Positions 16,805 to 26,537 of a stretch of DNA of 47,624 nucleotides are shown piece by piece. Location: the NCBI GenBank assembly GCA_964602275.1, contig CAZRQF010000003.1:1-47624 (forward strand), in the 5' to 3' direction. Under the pieces are notes generated by a model. The model saw nothing but the letters and a program-made list of their open reading frames with translations. It made no database searches and was not told where the DNA came from. Position numbers and translations under genes: made by a program. This DNA is from RGIG6291 sp964602275 (GTDB lineage: Bacteria > Bacillota > Clostridia > TANB77 > UBA1234). The stretch's first letter is position 1. Each line of letters opens with the position of its first letter.

Positions 16805-18622
16805 ATGGCGTTTTATTCTGATGAAATAATTGAAGAAGTAAAAGCAGCTAATAATATTGTTGATGTAATTTCTCAATATGTTACACTAAAAAGACATGGT
16901 AATACATATTTTGGATTATGTCCATTTCATAGAGAGAAGACATCGTCATTTGCTGTTTCGTATGATAAGCAGATATACCATTGTTTTGGGTGTGGCGAAG
17001 GCGGTAATGTAATTCGATTTATAATGAAAGTAGAAAATATAGGCTTTAAAGAAGCTATAGAGTTTTTGGCAGATAGAGCGAAGATAACATTGCCGGTTAT
17101 AAATTATAACGAAGATAAAATCCCGCTTGAAGACTTGAAAAAGCGTGAATTTGATAAAAATCAGATGTATGCAATAAATAAAGATGCAGGAAGATTTTTT
17201 TATGATAATATTAGTAAATCTGAAATTGCACAAAAATATATAAAAGAAAGACATATTGATATAGCAACGGTTAGAAAGTTTGGCTTGGGTTTTGCTTTAG
17301 ACGATAATGGACTTAGCAAAATGCTTTTATCAAAAGGGTACAAAAAAGAAAATATTATAGCAACTGGACTAGTTAGCCAAAACGAAAATGGTATGCTATA
17401 TGATAAATTTAAAAATAGATTTATGTTTCCAATATTTGATATTCGTGGAAGGCTAGTTGCTTTTGGAGGTAGAACTTTAGAGTCTAAAGAAACAATGAAA
17501 GAAAAGCGTATTCCTAAGTATGTAAATTCTCCAGAAAATTTGATATACACAAAAGGAAAGCACTTATTTGGATTAAATCTTGCTAAAAAAACATCTGAGA
17601 AAATGAAAAGGATATTGGTTGTTGAAGGTTATATGGATGTTATAACACCACATCAATATGGTATTACGAATGTTGTTGCATCATTGGGTACGGCGTTAAC
17701 GCAGTCACAAGGAAGGCTTTTAAGGCAATATGCAGATGAAATTGTGCTTTCGTATGACTCAGACGAAGCAGGACAAAAAGCCATAATGCGTGGTTTAGAT
17801 ATTATGCAATCGCTTGGAGTTTCTGCAAAAGTTCTTCAAATGGAGGGAGCAAAAGACCCAGACGAATATGTATTAAAATATGGACCTGCCAAATTTGAAA
17901 AGCTAATTGATAATAGCATTTCTTTAGTTGAATATAAAGTTAGAAAGTTAAAAGAACATTATAACTTAGAAGATACTACTGAAAAAATAAAATTTTTAAA
18001 TGCAATGGCAGATATTTTGGCAAAAGTTGAAAATAATATTGAAAGAGAGATATATGTTGACAAATTATCAAAAGATTTAGGCGTTGGGCGAGAAGCAATA
18101 AATGCGGAAATTGAAAAAATCAATTTTAGTGGAGAAGCTAAACGAAAGATATGGGTAGCACCGCCTAAAATGAATGAAGAAATTACAGTTAAAAATCAAG
18201 CTCAAGTTAATGAGTTTGAAGATAATATTATTTATTTGCTTAGTACGAAAAATAAAGAGATTTATTCAATGATATTAGACACGCTGGACTTAAATGATAT
18301 AGTAAGTGAAGTAAATAGAAATTTAATAACTAAGCTATATAAAAAATACGAAGACGAATCTATTCAATATGTTGACCCTGTTGATATTTGTGCTTCTGAT
18401 GAAGAATTTGATAATATGACTAGAATACTTATGAAAAGTAATGCGATAGAGAATGCTACAAAAGTGTGTCAGGAAATATTGAAAAATTACTCAAATACAA
18501 AATTACAAAACGAAAAGAAGCGTTTAATTTCTTGCATACAAAATGCAGCTTCAGACCAAGAACGAAAAGAGTATGAAATAGAGCTAAATAAGTTAATTAT
18601 TAAATTAGTTAAAAATAGATAA
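16805..18622 (+). CDS. dnaG: DNA primase DnaG
   Basis: DnaG makes RNA primers for replication with the DnaB helicase. The 605 residues include the N-terminal zinc-binding domain (Cys39, His42, Cys60, Cys63 in CPFH and HCFGCGEGG), the TOPRIM catalytic core (VVEGYMDV near residue 270, then SYDSDEAGQ with the metal-binding acidic residues), and a C-terminal helicase-binding region. AAGGTGG precedes the start. The pair dnaG-rpoD is the conserved Gram-positive part of the macromolecular synthesis operon. Confidence 0.97.
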   Translation: MAFYSDEIIEEVKAANNIVDVISQYVTLKRHGNTYFGLCPFHREKTSSFAVSYDKQIYHCFGCGEGGNVIRFIMKVENIGFKEAIEFLADRAKITLPVINYNEDKIPLEDLKKREFDKNQMYAINKDAGRFFYDNISKSEIAQKYIKERHIDIATVRKFGLGFALDDNGLSKMLLSKGYKKENIIATGLVSQNENGMLYDKFKNRFMFPIFDIRGRLVAFGGRTLESKETMKEKRIPKYVNSPENLIYTKGKHLFGLNLAKKTSEKMKRILVVEGYMDVITPHQYGITNVVASLGTALTQSQGRLLRQYADEIVLSYDSDEAGQKAIMRGLDIMQSLGVSAKVLQMEGAKDPDEYVLKYGPAKFEKLIDNSISLVEYKVRKLKEHYNLEDTTEKIKFLNAMADILAKVENNIEREIYVDKLSKDLGVGREAINAEIEKINFSGEAKRKIWVAPPKMNEEITVKNQAQVNEFEDNIIYLLSTKNKEIYSMILDTLDLNDIVSEVNRNLITKLYKKYEDESIQYVDPVDICASDEEFDNMTRILMKSNAIENATKVCQEILKNYSNTKLQNEKKRLISCIQNAASDQERKEYEIELNKLIIKLVKNR

Positions 18623-18653
18623 ACATCGTAAAATATTAGGAAGGAATGATAAA

Positions 18654-19766
18654 ATGAGCGAAGAATTAAAAAAAGCAAAAGATCCAGAAGAAGTTATAAA
18701 ACAAATTATAACTAAATATGGAAAAAAAGGAGCAATCACTTTTAAAGAGATGATTGAAACTCTTGAAAAATACGAGCTTGAGCCTGAGCAAATTGAAAGA
18801 GTTTATGAAGCCTTAGAAAATGCTAATATTGACATAATTGAAGATACTGATAGCGAAGAACCAGCAATTGACGAACTTGAAGAAATCGAAGAAGAAGTAA
18901 AGTTAGCAGATGTTGATACGCTTGATGTTCCAGACGGAGTTAGCGTTGACGACCCTGTTAGATTATACTTAAAAGAGATTGGTAAAATTCCACTTTTAAC
19001 AGCAGAAGAAGAATTAGAATATGCTAAGAAAATGATGGACGGCGATGAAAACGCTAGGAAAAAACTTTCAGAAGCAAATTTAAGACTTGTTGTAAGTATC
19101 GCTAAAAAGTATGTTGGAAGAGGAATGTTATTCTTAGATTTAATTCAAGAAGGAAATTTAGGACTAATAAAAGCAGTTGAAAAGTTTGATTATAGAAAAG
19201 GATACAAGTTTTCAACATATGCTACATGGTGGATTAGACAAGCTATAACAAGAGCTATTGCAGACCAAGCAAGAACAATTCGTATACCGGTTCATATGGT
19301 TGAAACTATCAACAAATTAATAAGAACTTCAAGACATCTATTACAACAATTAGGAAGAGAACCAACCATTGAGGAAATTGCAGCTGAAATGGAAATGTCA
19401 GTTGAAAGAGTAAAAGAAATTAAAAAAGTTGCACAAGAGCCTGTTTCTTTGGAAACACCAATAGGTGAAGAAGAAGACAGCCACTTAGGCGACTTCATAC
19501 CAGACGATGATGCACCATCACCATCTGAACTTGCAGCATATACATTACTTCGTGAACAATTAGACGAAATAATACAAACGCTTACACCTCGTGAAGCTAA
19601 AGTATTAAGATTGCGTTTTGGATTAGAAGACGGCAAAGCAAGAACTCTTGAAGAAGTTGGAAAAGAGTTTCAAGTTACAAGAGAGAGAATTAGACAAATT
19701 GAAGCAAAAGCTTTGCGTAAACTAAGACATCCAAGTAGAAGTAAAAAATTGAAAGATTATATGTGA
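18654..19766 (+). CDS. rpoD: RNA polymerase primary sigma factor RpoD/SigA
   Basis: This is the housekeeping sigma factor, 370 residues. Region 1.1 is present (GAITFKEMIETLEKYELEPEQI), then an acidic linker, region 1.2 (DDPVRLYLKEIGKIPLL), region 2 with KFSTYATWWIRQAITRAI, region 3, and region 4 with the helix-turn-helix TLEEVGKEFQVTRERIRQIE. Complete region 1.1 and region 2.4 identify it as the primary factor and not an alternative one. AGGAAGGA precedes the start, 31 bases after dnaG. The TTGACA/TATAAT promoters seen through the window fit its specificity. Confidence 0.97.
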   Translation: MSEELKKAKDPEEVIKQIITKYGKKGAITFKEMIETLEKYELEPEQIERVYEALENANIDIIEDTDSEEPAIDELEEIEEEVKLADVDTLDVPDGVSVDDPVRLYLKEIGKIPLLTAEEELEYAKKMMDGDENARKKLSEANLRLVVSIAKKYVGRGMLFLDLIQEGNLGLIKAVEKFDYRKGYKFSTYATWWIRQAITRAIADQARTIRIPVHMVETINKLIRTSRHLLQQLGREPTIEEIAAEMEMSVERVKEIKKVAQEPVSLETPIGEEEDSHLGDFIPDDDAPSPSELAAYTLLREQLDEIIQTLTPREAKVLRLRFGLEDGKARTLEEVGKEFQVTRERIRQIEAKALRKLRHPSRSKKLKDYM

Positions 19767-19791
19767 TAATCAGATGATTGGAGGATAGCGA

Positions 19792-20463
19792 ATGAAAAAT
19801 TTAGAGAAAATTATTATCGTTTTATTAATACTTGCACCAGTTATATGGGGGTATGTTTCATTAAAGCCACTTTTTGAAGAAGAAGATGTTATTTCAGATA
19901 TAATGTCTGACGGAGAGCAAAATGAAGACAATATAAAAGATAAAGATGCGGTGCAAGAAGATATACAAACTGTGATTGAAACTTATGAAGGCGAAATTCA
20001 AGGCGAAAAATATGTAAGCACGATTGGTAACCCAGTTGGTAAAATTGTAATGGGTGGAGAAATAAATATAAGCGTTGCAAATGTATATTTAGAAGCAGAC
20101 GAAACTTCAGAAGTTGTAGATACATTAGTAAAACATTCAATAGTTACATCACAAGCTTATCCAGGTGGATGGTCAAGAGTAAAAAATGATACTGTTTCTG
20201 GTTGGATGAAATCAGAACATATCACATTACCTGCTGATTCGGGCGATGTTAATATAGGTTCAGTCATTGGTAGAGTCGGAATAGTTAATGTAGATAGCTT
20301 AAATATGAGAGCAAGCGGTAGCAAAACAGCCAAAGTTGTAAATTCATTAACTAATGGTACATCAGTTACAATACTTGCAATAAGCAGTGACGGGGCATGG
20401 TATCAAGTAAAATATGGCTCAACAGAAGGTTGGGTTGCAAAAGACTATTTGACAATTAAGTAG
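19792..20463 (+). CDS. Membrane-anchored protein with two SH3 domains
   Basis: The 223-residue protein starts with a single hydrophobic segment (residues 6-21) that should act as a membrane anchor or uncleaved signal, then an acidic linker of about 60 residues. Two bacterial SH3 repeats follow: residues about 88-150 (ANVYLEADETSEVV to GWMKSEHITL) and 165-223 (LNMRASGSKTAKVV to GWVAKDYLTIK). Such SH3b domains usually bind cell wall peptides. No catalytic domain is present. It begins 26 bases after rpoD with GGAGGA and leads directly into comEC. The exact role is unknown. Confidence 0.85.
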   Translation: MKNLEKIIIVLLILAPVIWGYVSLKPLFEEEDVISDIMSDGEQNEDNIKDKDAVQEDIQTVIETYEGEIQGEKYVSTIGNPVGKIVMGGEINISVANVYLEADETSEVVDTLVKHSIVTSQAYPGGWSRVKNDTVSGWMKSEHITLPADSGDVNIGSVIGRVGIVNVDSLNMRASGSKTAKVVNSLTNGTSVTILAISSDGAWYQVKYGSTEGWVAKDYLTIK

Positions 20464-20471
20464 GGGGAATA

Positions 20472-22739
20472 ATGTTACATATTGTGCTAATAACTTTAGC
20501 ATATATAGTTGGCATTATTATGGGACTATACTTAAGGTTAAACTTAAGCATAGTCCTCTTTTGCCTAATTGTTTTAATATATGCTATTTTAAAATCTAAG
20601 ATAAAATTAAATTCAAAAATTTTTATTCTAATTATATTTATATCTATTATCGGAATACTGTGGGGGCATTTTAAATTTCAAAATTTTAAATCAAAATATT
20701 CAGATGGTCAAGTAGACATGAAAGTGAAAATTATTAAACTAAATGCAGAAAAAGAATACTATAAAGTGTATGTTTGTAAAAATGAAAAGAAAGATAAGTT
20801 TTTAATATATATTCCAAATGAGTATAATGCCAAAATAGGCGATTTGTTATATGTAAAAGCTACTTTCGAAAAACCGTCAGTTGCCAAAAATAGAGGAGCT
20901 TTTGATTATTCAAAATATTTATACTCGCAAAACATATATGGAGTTTTAAAAATAAAAAGCTTAGACGAAATATACTACATAGATAATTCGGGTACTAACT
21001 ATATACATAAAATTCAGGAAAGCATAGAAAATATATTAGGGAGATGTTTTCCGCAAGACGAGCTAGGCATTATTTTAGGAATGACAATTGGCGATACTTC
21101 ATATATAACAGAAGAAACAAAAACAAGCTTTAAGCTAGATGGAATTAGCCATTTGCTCGCAGTTTCGGGAAGTAATGTAAGCTTCATTATATTGTTTAGT
21201 AAATTTTTGCTAGATAGAATACTAGGGAAAAAAATCTCTAATTATTTTGTAATATTTTTTATCATAATTTTCATGCTGGTGTCAGGAGCAAGTGCTTCCG
21301 TTGTAAGAGCGGCGATTATGGGAATAGTGGTAGTGCTAGCAGATATATTAGCTAGAAAGTCAAATGTATATGCTAGTATATGTATTTCGGCACTTATAAT
21401 ATTAATCTATAACCCTTTAACCATATTTGACACAGGCTTTATACTTTCTTTTGGCGGAACACTAGGAATAGTATTATTATATGAAAAAATAAAAACTACT
21501 TTATTAGAAAAGTTAAAAGCCAAAAACAAAATTTTAATTTATATAATTGATACACTTTCAGTAACTTTATCATCTCAAATCATTTTACTTCCAATAATGA
21601 TGTATTATTTTAATTCAATATCTCTCGTTTCAATATTAGTAAATTTATTAGTTGTTCCAATAAGTGGAGTATTAACAATATTAGGATTTTCTGTGTACAT
21701 ATCTGGACTAATATCTATAAAATTTGCACAAGTTTTAAGTTATAGCACTTATGTCTTAATAAGACTAATAATAAATATTGCAAATGCATTTTCTCGCTTT
21801 AAATATGCTTCTATAATAGTACCTACACCAAAGCTCATATGGATAATTAGTTATTATTTGTGTATATATAAAATATTTTACAAATTTAAAAATAAACTAT
21901 GGAATTATATCTTATATTCATTAATTGCCATAAGTATTCTTATCGAAACTATACCTGTAAATTATTTATCGATAAATTTTGTAGATGTAGGACAAGGCGA
22001 CTGCACTTATATAGAAACTAAAAATAAAAGAAGTATACTAATTGATGGTGGTGGAAGTGAAAATAGTGATTATGATGTTGGAGAAAAAGTGCTTTTACCA
22101 TACATATTAGATAGGGGAAAAAGCAAAATTGACTTAATAATAATTAGCCATTTCCACGAGGACCATATGGAGGGACTTCTTACAATTATGGAAAACTTAA
22201 AAGTTGGCAAAATAGTAATAGGACCTGCAAATGAAGACACAACTTTATATAAAGAATTTGTAAGTATAACAAAAGAAAAAAATATAGTTGTAGAAAGTGT
22301 GCGTGCAGGAGATAGCATAAAAATTGACGATGCCAAATTTGAAGTTTTATATCCAAATAAGGACGAAAAAATAAATGAGAATGAAAACAACAATTCACTA
22401 GTTTTAAAATTAAAATACTACAACACAAGTATGCTATTTACAGGCGACATGGAAAGCGAAGTAGAAGAAAAAATAACTTCAAATGTAAAGGCAAATATAT
22501 TAAAAGTTGCACACCACGGCTCGAAAACATCTTCAGAAGATACTTTTATAGAAAGGGTAAAACCACAGATTGCACTTATAGGTGTAGGGAAAAATAATAA
22601 ATTTGGACATCCAAATGAAGAAGTGCTAAAAAGGTTGGAGGAGAATAGTGATATAATATTTAGAACAGATATTTGTGGTGAAATAATGATGAAGCTATAT
22701 AAAAACAACATAAAAATTCGTACAAAAATATCAAAATAA
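20472..22739 (+). CDS. comEC: ComEC/Rec2 family DNA-uptake channel protein
   Basis: ComEC forms the inner-membrane channel for transforming single-stranded DNA. The 755 residues show the normal arrangement: N-terminal membrane helices with a DUF4131-type soluble part, the competence domain of many helices (starting near GMTIGDTSYI, with LLAVSGSNVSF), and a C-terminal metallo-beta-lactamase domain (VDVGQGDCTYIE, then SHFHEDHMEG and VAHHGSKTSS). The metal ligands of the last domain are intact. No other competence gene is in the window, so it may serve uptake or be conserved without competence. A GGGGG site precedes the ATG. A terminator-like hairpin lies inside its first codons. Confidence 0.93.
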   Translation: MLHIVLITLAYIVGIIMGLYLRLNLSIVLFCLIVLIYAILKSKIKLNSKIFILIIFISIIGILWGHFKFQNFKSKYSDGQVDMKVKIIKLNAEKEYYKVYVCKNEKKDKFLIYIPNEYNAKIGDLLYVKATFEKPSVAKNRGAFDYSKYLYSQNIYGVLKIKSLDEIYYIDNSGTNYIHKIQESIENILGRCFPQDELGIILGMTIGDTSYITEETKTSFKLDGISHLLAVSGSNVSFIILFSKFLLDRILGKKISNYFVIFFIIIFMLVSGASASVVRAAIMGIVVVLADILARKSNVYASICISALIILIYNPLTIFDTGFILSFGGTLGIVLLYEKIKTTLLEKLKAKNKILIYIIDTLSVTLSSQIILLPIMMYYFNSISLVSILVNLLVVPISGVLTILGFSVYISGLISIKFAQVLSYSTYVLIRLIINIANAFSRFKYASIIVPTPKLIWIISYYLCIYKIFYKFKNKLWNYILYSLIAISILIETIPVNYLSINFVDVGQGDCTYIETKNKRSILIDGGGSENSDYDVGEKVLLPYILDRGKSKIDLIIISHFHEDHMEGLLTIMENLKVGKIVIGPANEDTTLYKEFVSITKEKNIVVESVRAGDSIKIDDAKFEVLYPNKDEKINENENNNSLVLKLKYYNTSMLFTGDMESEVEEKITSNVKANILKVAHHGSKTSSEDTFIERVKPQIALIGVGKNNKFGHPNEEVLKRLEENSDIIFRTDICGEIMMKLYKNNIKIRTKISK
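20522..20563 (+). promoter_or_regulatory. Terminator-like hairpin inside the start of comEC
   Basis: GGACTAT-A-CTTAAG pairs with CTTAAG-C-ATAGTCC (7 bp, one mismatch, 6 bp) around loop GTTAAA and is followed by CTCTTTT. It lies at codons 17-30 of comEC. It could act as an intragenic attenuator, or be chance in membrane-helix codons. Confidence 0.4.
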
Positions 22740-22798
22740 TTGTATATTTTTCCTTACATTGGTTAAATTACAAATAAACAAAATGTGAGGTGAAGTGT

Positions 22799-23413
22799 AT
22801 GAATAAAAGTACAGCTATTTTTGTAATGCTATTTTTATTTTCAACAGGTGTTTCATTGGGAATGGGAATTTCTATATATAAAAACATTAACGAAAGCCAA
22901 GAAGAGCTTCTTGTATCAAAAAAAGACTCAGTGCAGGATAGTGTTATAAAAGAAGTACAAAAAGACCAAGACGAAAAATATAAGGTTCAAGAAGTTGTAG
23001 CTAAAGACGAAGAGAAAATATCTCCTTATGCAAAAATAACTATTGAGAAATACTATAAGCAATGCGGACATTCAACCGTAGAAATATATGATGTGCCAAA
23101 AGAAATGGCAAACTTAACAAAAGAAGAATTGCAAAACAGATATAAAAATTGGGAAATAAAAAAATTTACGGAAAAAGATATTCAAATATATAGAGAGATA
23201 GATGCAAATTGTTCTTCGCATTATGTGCTAAAAGAAAAAGACGGATATTTGGCGGTTTATAAAGCTATATCAAAAAATATGGACGAGCTAAGCAGTATTA
23301 CCGATATAGAGTATGCAAGCTTAAAAGATGAGGACAAAATAGCACTTGATGCAGGCATAAAAATATATGGCACAGACGAGCTATCAACTATAATAGAAGA
23401 TTTTAGCTCGTAA
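22799..23413 (+). CDS. BofC C-terminal domain-containing protein
   Basis: The 204-residue product has one N-terminal membrane segment (about residues 5-24), a charged linker, then a domain reading CGHSTVEIYDVPKEMANLT, WEIKKFTEKDIQIYRE and SSHYVLKEKDGYLAVYK. This pattern matches the BofC C-terminal domain family of clostridia. BofC in Bacillus restrains SpoIVB signalling during sporulation, but clostridial proteins with only this domain are not shown to do so. The start at 22799 is chosen for its GAGGTGA site. A GTG nine bases upstream lies in that site. A convergent terminator follows. Confidence 0.75.
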   Translation: MNKSTAIFVMLFLFSTGVSLGMGISIYKNINESQEELLVSKKDSVQDSVIKEVQKDQDEKYKVQEVVAKDEEKISPYAKITIEKYYKQCGHSTVEIYDVPKEMANLTKEELQNRYKNWEIKKFTEKDIQIYREIDANCSSHYVLKEKDGYLAVYKAISKNMDELSSITDIEYASLKDEDKIALDAGIKIYGTDELSTIIEDFSS

Positions 23414-23441
23414 AAATCCCGCCTAAAAATAGACGGGATTT
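23414..23441. terminator. Bidirectional terminator between convergent genes
   Basis: AAATCCCG and CGGGATTT (plus CT/AG after one mismatch) form the stem. It has T-rich tails on both strands and serves the BofC-like gene on plus and the clpE-type gene on minus. Confidence 0.8.
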
Positions 23442-23455
23442 CAAAATTTTATTGA

Positions 23456-25774
23456 TTATTTAATTACTACTTTGTCATTTACAAGTACTAATACAACTTC
23501 TTCGTTTGGCAATATTTCATCTTTTAAAATGCTTTCAGCAAGCTCGTTTTCAACATATTTTTGTATAGCTCTGCGAAGCGGTCTAGCACCGTATTTTGGG
23601 TCATAACCTTTTTCTAAAATATATTCTTTAACTTCATCCGAAAAAGATATATGAATATTTCTTTCGGCAAGCTCAGTTACAATCTCGTTTAACATCAAAT
23701 CAACAATTTGTAATAATTCATTTTTAGATAATTCATTAAATATGATTGTTTCGTCAACTCTATTTAAAAACTCTGGACGGAAAGTTTGCTTAAGAGCAGT
23801 ATCAATTCTAGTTTTAATAGCAGAAGTATTTTCACTACCAAAACCAATTCCGTTTTGGTTTAAATTAGAACCGGCATTAGAAGTCATAATAATTATAGTG
23901 TTATCAAAATTTACAACTCTACCTTGTGAGTCGGTTAATCTTCCATCATCTAAAACTTGTAACAATAAATTAAATACATCATTGTGAGCTTTTTCAATTT
24001 CGTCTAATAAAATTAAAGAATATGGATTTCTTCTGACCTTTTCAGTCAATTGACCGGCATCATCGTAGCCAACATAACCTGGAGGAGAGCCAATAAGCTT
24101 TGAAACAGAATGACTTTCCATATATTCAGACATATCAACCCTTATAATAGCTTCTTCAGTACCATATAATTCAGTTGCTAGTGCTTTTGCAAGCTCAGTT
24201 TTTCCTACACCTGTTGGACCAACAAAAATAAAAGAAGGTGGGCGTTTAGTGCTTTTTAAACCTGCACGATTTCTCCTAATAGCATTCGCAACAGCAGTAA
24301 CAGCTTCATCTTGACCAATTAATCTTTTGTGCAACTTATTTTCTAGGCTTAAAAGTTTTTCTGCTTCAGTTTCAGTAATTTTTGTAGCTGGAATTTTAGT
24401 CCAAGTTTCTATAACATTTGCAACATCTTCAAGCGTTAACTCTAAAGCAGCATTTCCTTGAGATAAATCGGCAATTTGTTTCATAAGAGCATTTTCACGA
24501 GCTTTTAAATTTGAAATTTTTTCATAATCCAATTCTGTATTTTCGTTATTTATAGTTTCTAATTCTTCCTTTTCATCTTGCAAAGAAGAAAGCTCAGTTT
24601 TCATTATTTCAAGCTGTGCTAAAACTTTATTAGTAAGATTAACCTTAGAGCAAGCTTCATCTAATATATCAATAGCTTTATCTGGTAAAAATCTATCATG
24701 AATATATTTCTCAGACATATTAACAATTTGACGAATAAGTTTATCAGAAACTGTAACATGGTGATAATCTTCATAGTATGATTTAATACCTTTTAGAATT
24801 TCAATAGTTTGCTCTTTAGTAGGTTCATTTACTATAATTGGTTGAAATCTACGCTCTAAAGCAGAATCCTTTTCTATATATTTTCTATATTCTTTAAGAG
24901 TAGTAGTGCCAATTATTTGAATGTCGCCATTAGACAAAGCAGGCTTTAAAATATTTGCAGCATTCATAGAATGTTCGCTATCGCCAGCACCAACAATATT
25001 ATGAATTTCGTCTATTACCAATATAATATTTCCAAAAGTTTTACATTCCTCAATCAAAGACTTCATTCTAGCTTCAAATTGACCTCTAAACTGAGTGCCA
25101 GCAACCATCGCCGTCATATCAATCAAATATACTTCTGAATTTAATAACTTAGCAGGAGCATCTTGATTTGCAATTCTTAAAGCTAAACCTTGAGCAATTG
25201 CAGTTTTACCAACACCAGGTTCGCCAATTAAAACAGGATTATTTTTACTTCTACGGTTAAGAATTTGAGTTAAACGCTCAATTTCGCCATCTCTACCGAT
25301 AAGCTTATCAATTTTGCCCTCTTTAGCCTTTTGAGTTAAGTTAGTTCCATAAGTATCCAAAAACTTTTTCTTCTTCGTTTTTTCCTTTTTATTTTTACCG
25401 ATAGTAGCAGAAGCATCGCCTTTTTTAGTGTCTTCCTTAGCAGCATCGCTCGCAGTACCACCTAAACCAGAAAGCAAACTACTAAACATATTAGATATAG
25501 AATCCATAGGATTTTGGCTTGTGCCATCTTGATCCATACCCATATCAATATCGCCCATATCTCCAATAGAACGGGCAATCTCGTCAAATTGCTCATTCAT
25601 ATTTTCTATCTCTTCATCAGAAACGCCATACTGCTTCATCATAGAAGCAAGAGGGTTAATGCCACGCTTTTTAGCACAAGCAAGACAAAGTCCCTCAAGA
25701 TTAGGCTTTCCATCGACTATTCTATTTACAAAAACAACAGCAGTGTTCTTTTTACATTCACTACATAATGCCAT
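23456..25774 (-). CDS. clpE: ClpE-type Clp ATPase with N-terminal zinc finger
   Basis: This HSP100 unfoldase of 772 residues carries an N-terminal zinc finger (Cys4, Cys7, Cys30, Cys33), a feature of ClpE that ClpC lacks. Then come two AAA+ modules with Walker A GEPGVGKT and GPTGVGKT. A short middle coiled coil lies between them, and the ClpP-docking IGF motif is present (NGIGFGSE). It should therefore deliver substrates to the ClpP encoded at 4.3 kb. The start at 25774 has AAGGAGG six bases upstream. The frame stays open to an ATG at 25849, but that extension covers the promoter. ClpE is usually heat- or stress-induced. No clear CtsR heptads were recognised. Confidence 0.9.
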   Translation of the reverse strand: MALCSECKKNTAVVFVNRIVDGKPNLEGLCLACAKKRGINPLASMMKQYGVSDEEIENMNEQFDEIARSIGDMGDIDMGMDQDGTSQNPMDSISNMFSSLLSGLGGTASDAAKEDTKKGDASATIGKNKKEKTKKKKFLDTYGTNLTQKAKEGKIDKLIGRDGEIERLTQILNRRSKNNPVLIGEPGVGKTAIAQGLALRIANQDAPAKLLNSEVYLIDMTAMVAGTQFRGQFEARMKSLIEECKTFGNIILVIDEIHNIVGAGDSEHSMNAANILKPALSNGDIQIIGTTTLKEYRKYIEKDSALERRFQPIIVNEPTKEQTIEILKGIKSYYEDYHHVTVSDKLIRQIVNMSEKYIHDRFLPDKAIDILDEACSKVNLTNKVLAQLEIMKTELSSLQDEKEELETINNENTELDYEKISNLKARENALMKQIADLSQGNAALELTLEDVANVIETWTKIPATKITETEAEKLLSLENKLHKRLIGQDEAVTAVANAIRRNRAGLKSTKRPPSFIFVGPTGVGKTELAKALATELYGTEEAIIRVDMSEYMESHSVSKLIGSPPGYVGYDDAGQLTEKVRRNPYSLILLDEIEKAHNDVFNLLLQVLDDGRLTDSQGRVVNFDNTIIIMTSNAGSNLNQNGIGFGSENTSAIKTRIDTALKQTFRPEFLNRVDETIIFNELSKNELLQIVDLMLNEIVTELAERNIHISFSDEVKEYILEKGYDPKYGARPLRRAIQKYVENELAESILKDEILPNEEVVLVLVNDKVVIK

Positions 25775-25810
25775 TTTCTTCCTCCTTGTGAAATATAATT
25801 TTGCCATAAT

Positions 25811-25839
25811 AATATATATCAAAATAGCAGTGCAGTCAA
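25811..25839 (-). promoter_or_regulatory. Promoter for the clpE-type gene
   Basis: Read on the minus strand, TTGACT (25834-25839) and TATATT (25811-25816) are 17 bases apart, about 36 bases before the start codon. A GTCAAT/ATTGAC dyad (25835-25840 and 25855-25860) overlaps the -35 and could be an operator. Confidence 0.7.
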
Positions 25840-25860
25840 TGAAATTCACAGAGAATTGAC

Positions 25861-26071
25861 AGAGGGGAAGTATTTGTAAGATGTATTCTAGCAGATACTT
25901 ATGGGTATTTGAGATAGAAAAATTAAATTTGGAATATTAATACTTTATATGGGATTTTATGGGCAGAATCTTGACGATGAAGACTTAAAATGTTTTAATA
26001 AATGTAGAAATATGTTTTTTTGAGTAGGTATGTACTCTACGAAAAATACCAGGTGAAAAAGGGGGACAATT
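25861..26071. other. Intergenic region between the divergent clpE and HEPN genes
   Basis: This stretch separates the minus-strand clpE promoter from the first HEPN gene. I see no convincing promoter toward the right, no terminator and no gene. A 24-codon frame at 25950 has no ribosome binding site. Confidence 0.5.
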
Positions 26072-26521
26072 GTGACAGGTAACGAAAAAAGAGAGAAATA
26101 TGCAGAATTAATGACAAAATTAGCTAATGCTACCAACAATGAGTATTACTATGAGGCTATATTTATCGAATATGCCATTTTGGAAGATCGAACAGAATCA
26201 CTTTTAAAACATGCTAATATTTCTTACATAGACAAAGAAAATAAAAAACTGACATTAGATAAGAAACTTAAAATAATTAGAGATAATAAGATTTTTAAGG
26301 CATCATATATTTTAAAACATATTCCTGCGGAAAAAATATGTGAAATATTTAATTGGAAGAAAAAAAGAAACGAACTGATTCACGATTTAGTAAATGTATC
26401 TTATGAAAATAAGGAAATAAAAGCACTAGCTTTAGATGGGGAATGTATAGTAAAGAATTTTAATAACAAAACAAAATTAGTAAATAACTTTTTTGATAAA
26501 AATATGAAAAACAAAAGCTAG
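26072..26521 (+). CDS. Small HEPN-like protein with R-x4-H motif
   Basis: The 149-residue protein is predicted almost wholly helical. Near its C-terminal third it has WKKKRNELIHDL, in which Arg99 and His104 form the R-x4-6-H signature of HEPN ribonucleases. HEPN proteins with this motif often act as RNA-cutting toxins or defence effectors. The assignment rests on the motif and helix content, not on clear family identity. It starts with GTG, with GGGGGAC just upstream. It opens a run of HEPN-type genes that reaches 29.5 kb. No nucleotidyltransferase partner is seen beside it. Confidence 0.6.
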   Translation: MTGNEKREKYAELMTKLANATNNEYYYEAIFIEYAILEDRTESLLKHANISYIDKENKKLTLDKKLKIIRDNKIFKASYILKHIPAEKICEIFNWKKKRNELIHDLVNVSYENKEIKALALDGECIVKNFNNKTKLVNNFFDKNMKNKS

Positions 26522-26537
26522 AAATATATAGAAAACA

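Noticed and set aside
25775..25849. N-terminal extension of the ClpE-type protein
   Set aside because: It would include the promoter region. The zinc finger begins right after 25774, which has a perfect ribosome binding site.
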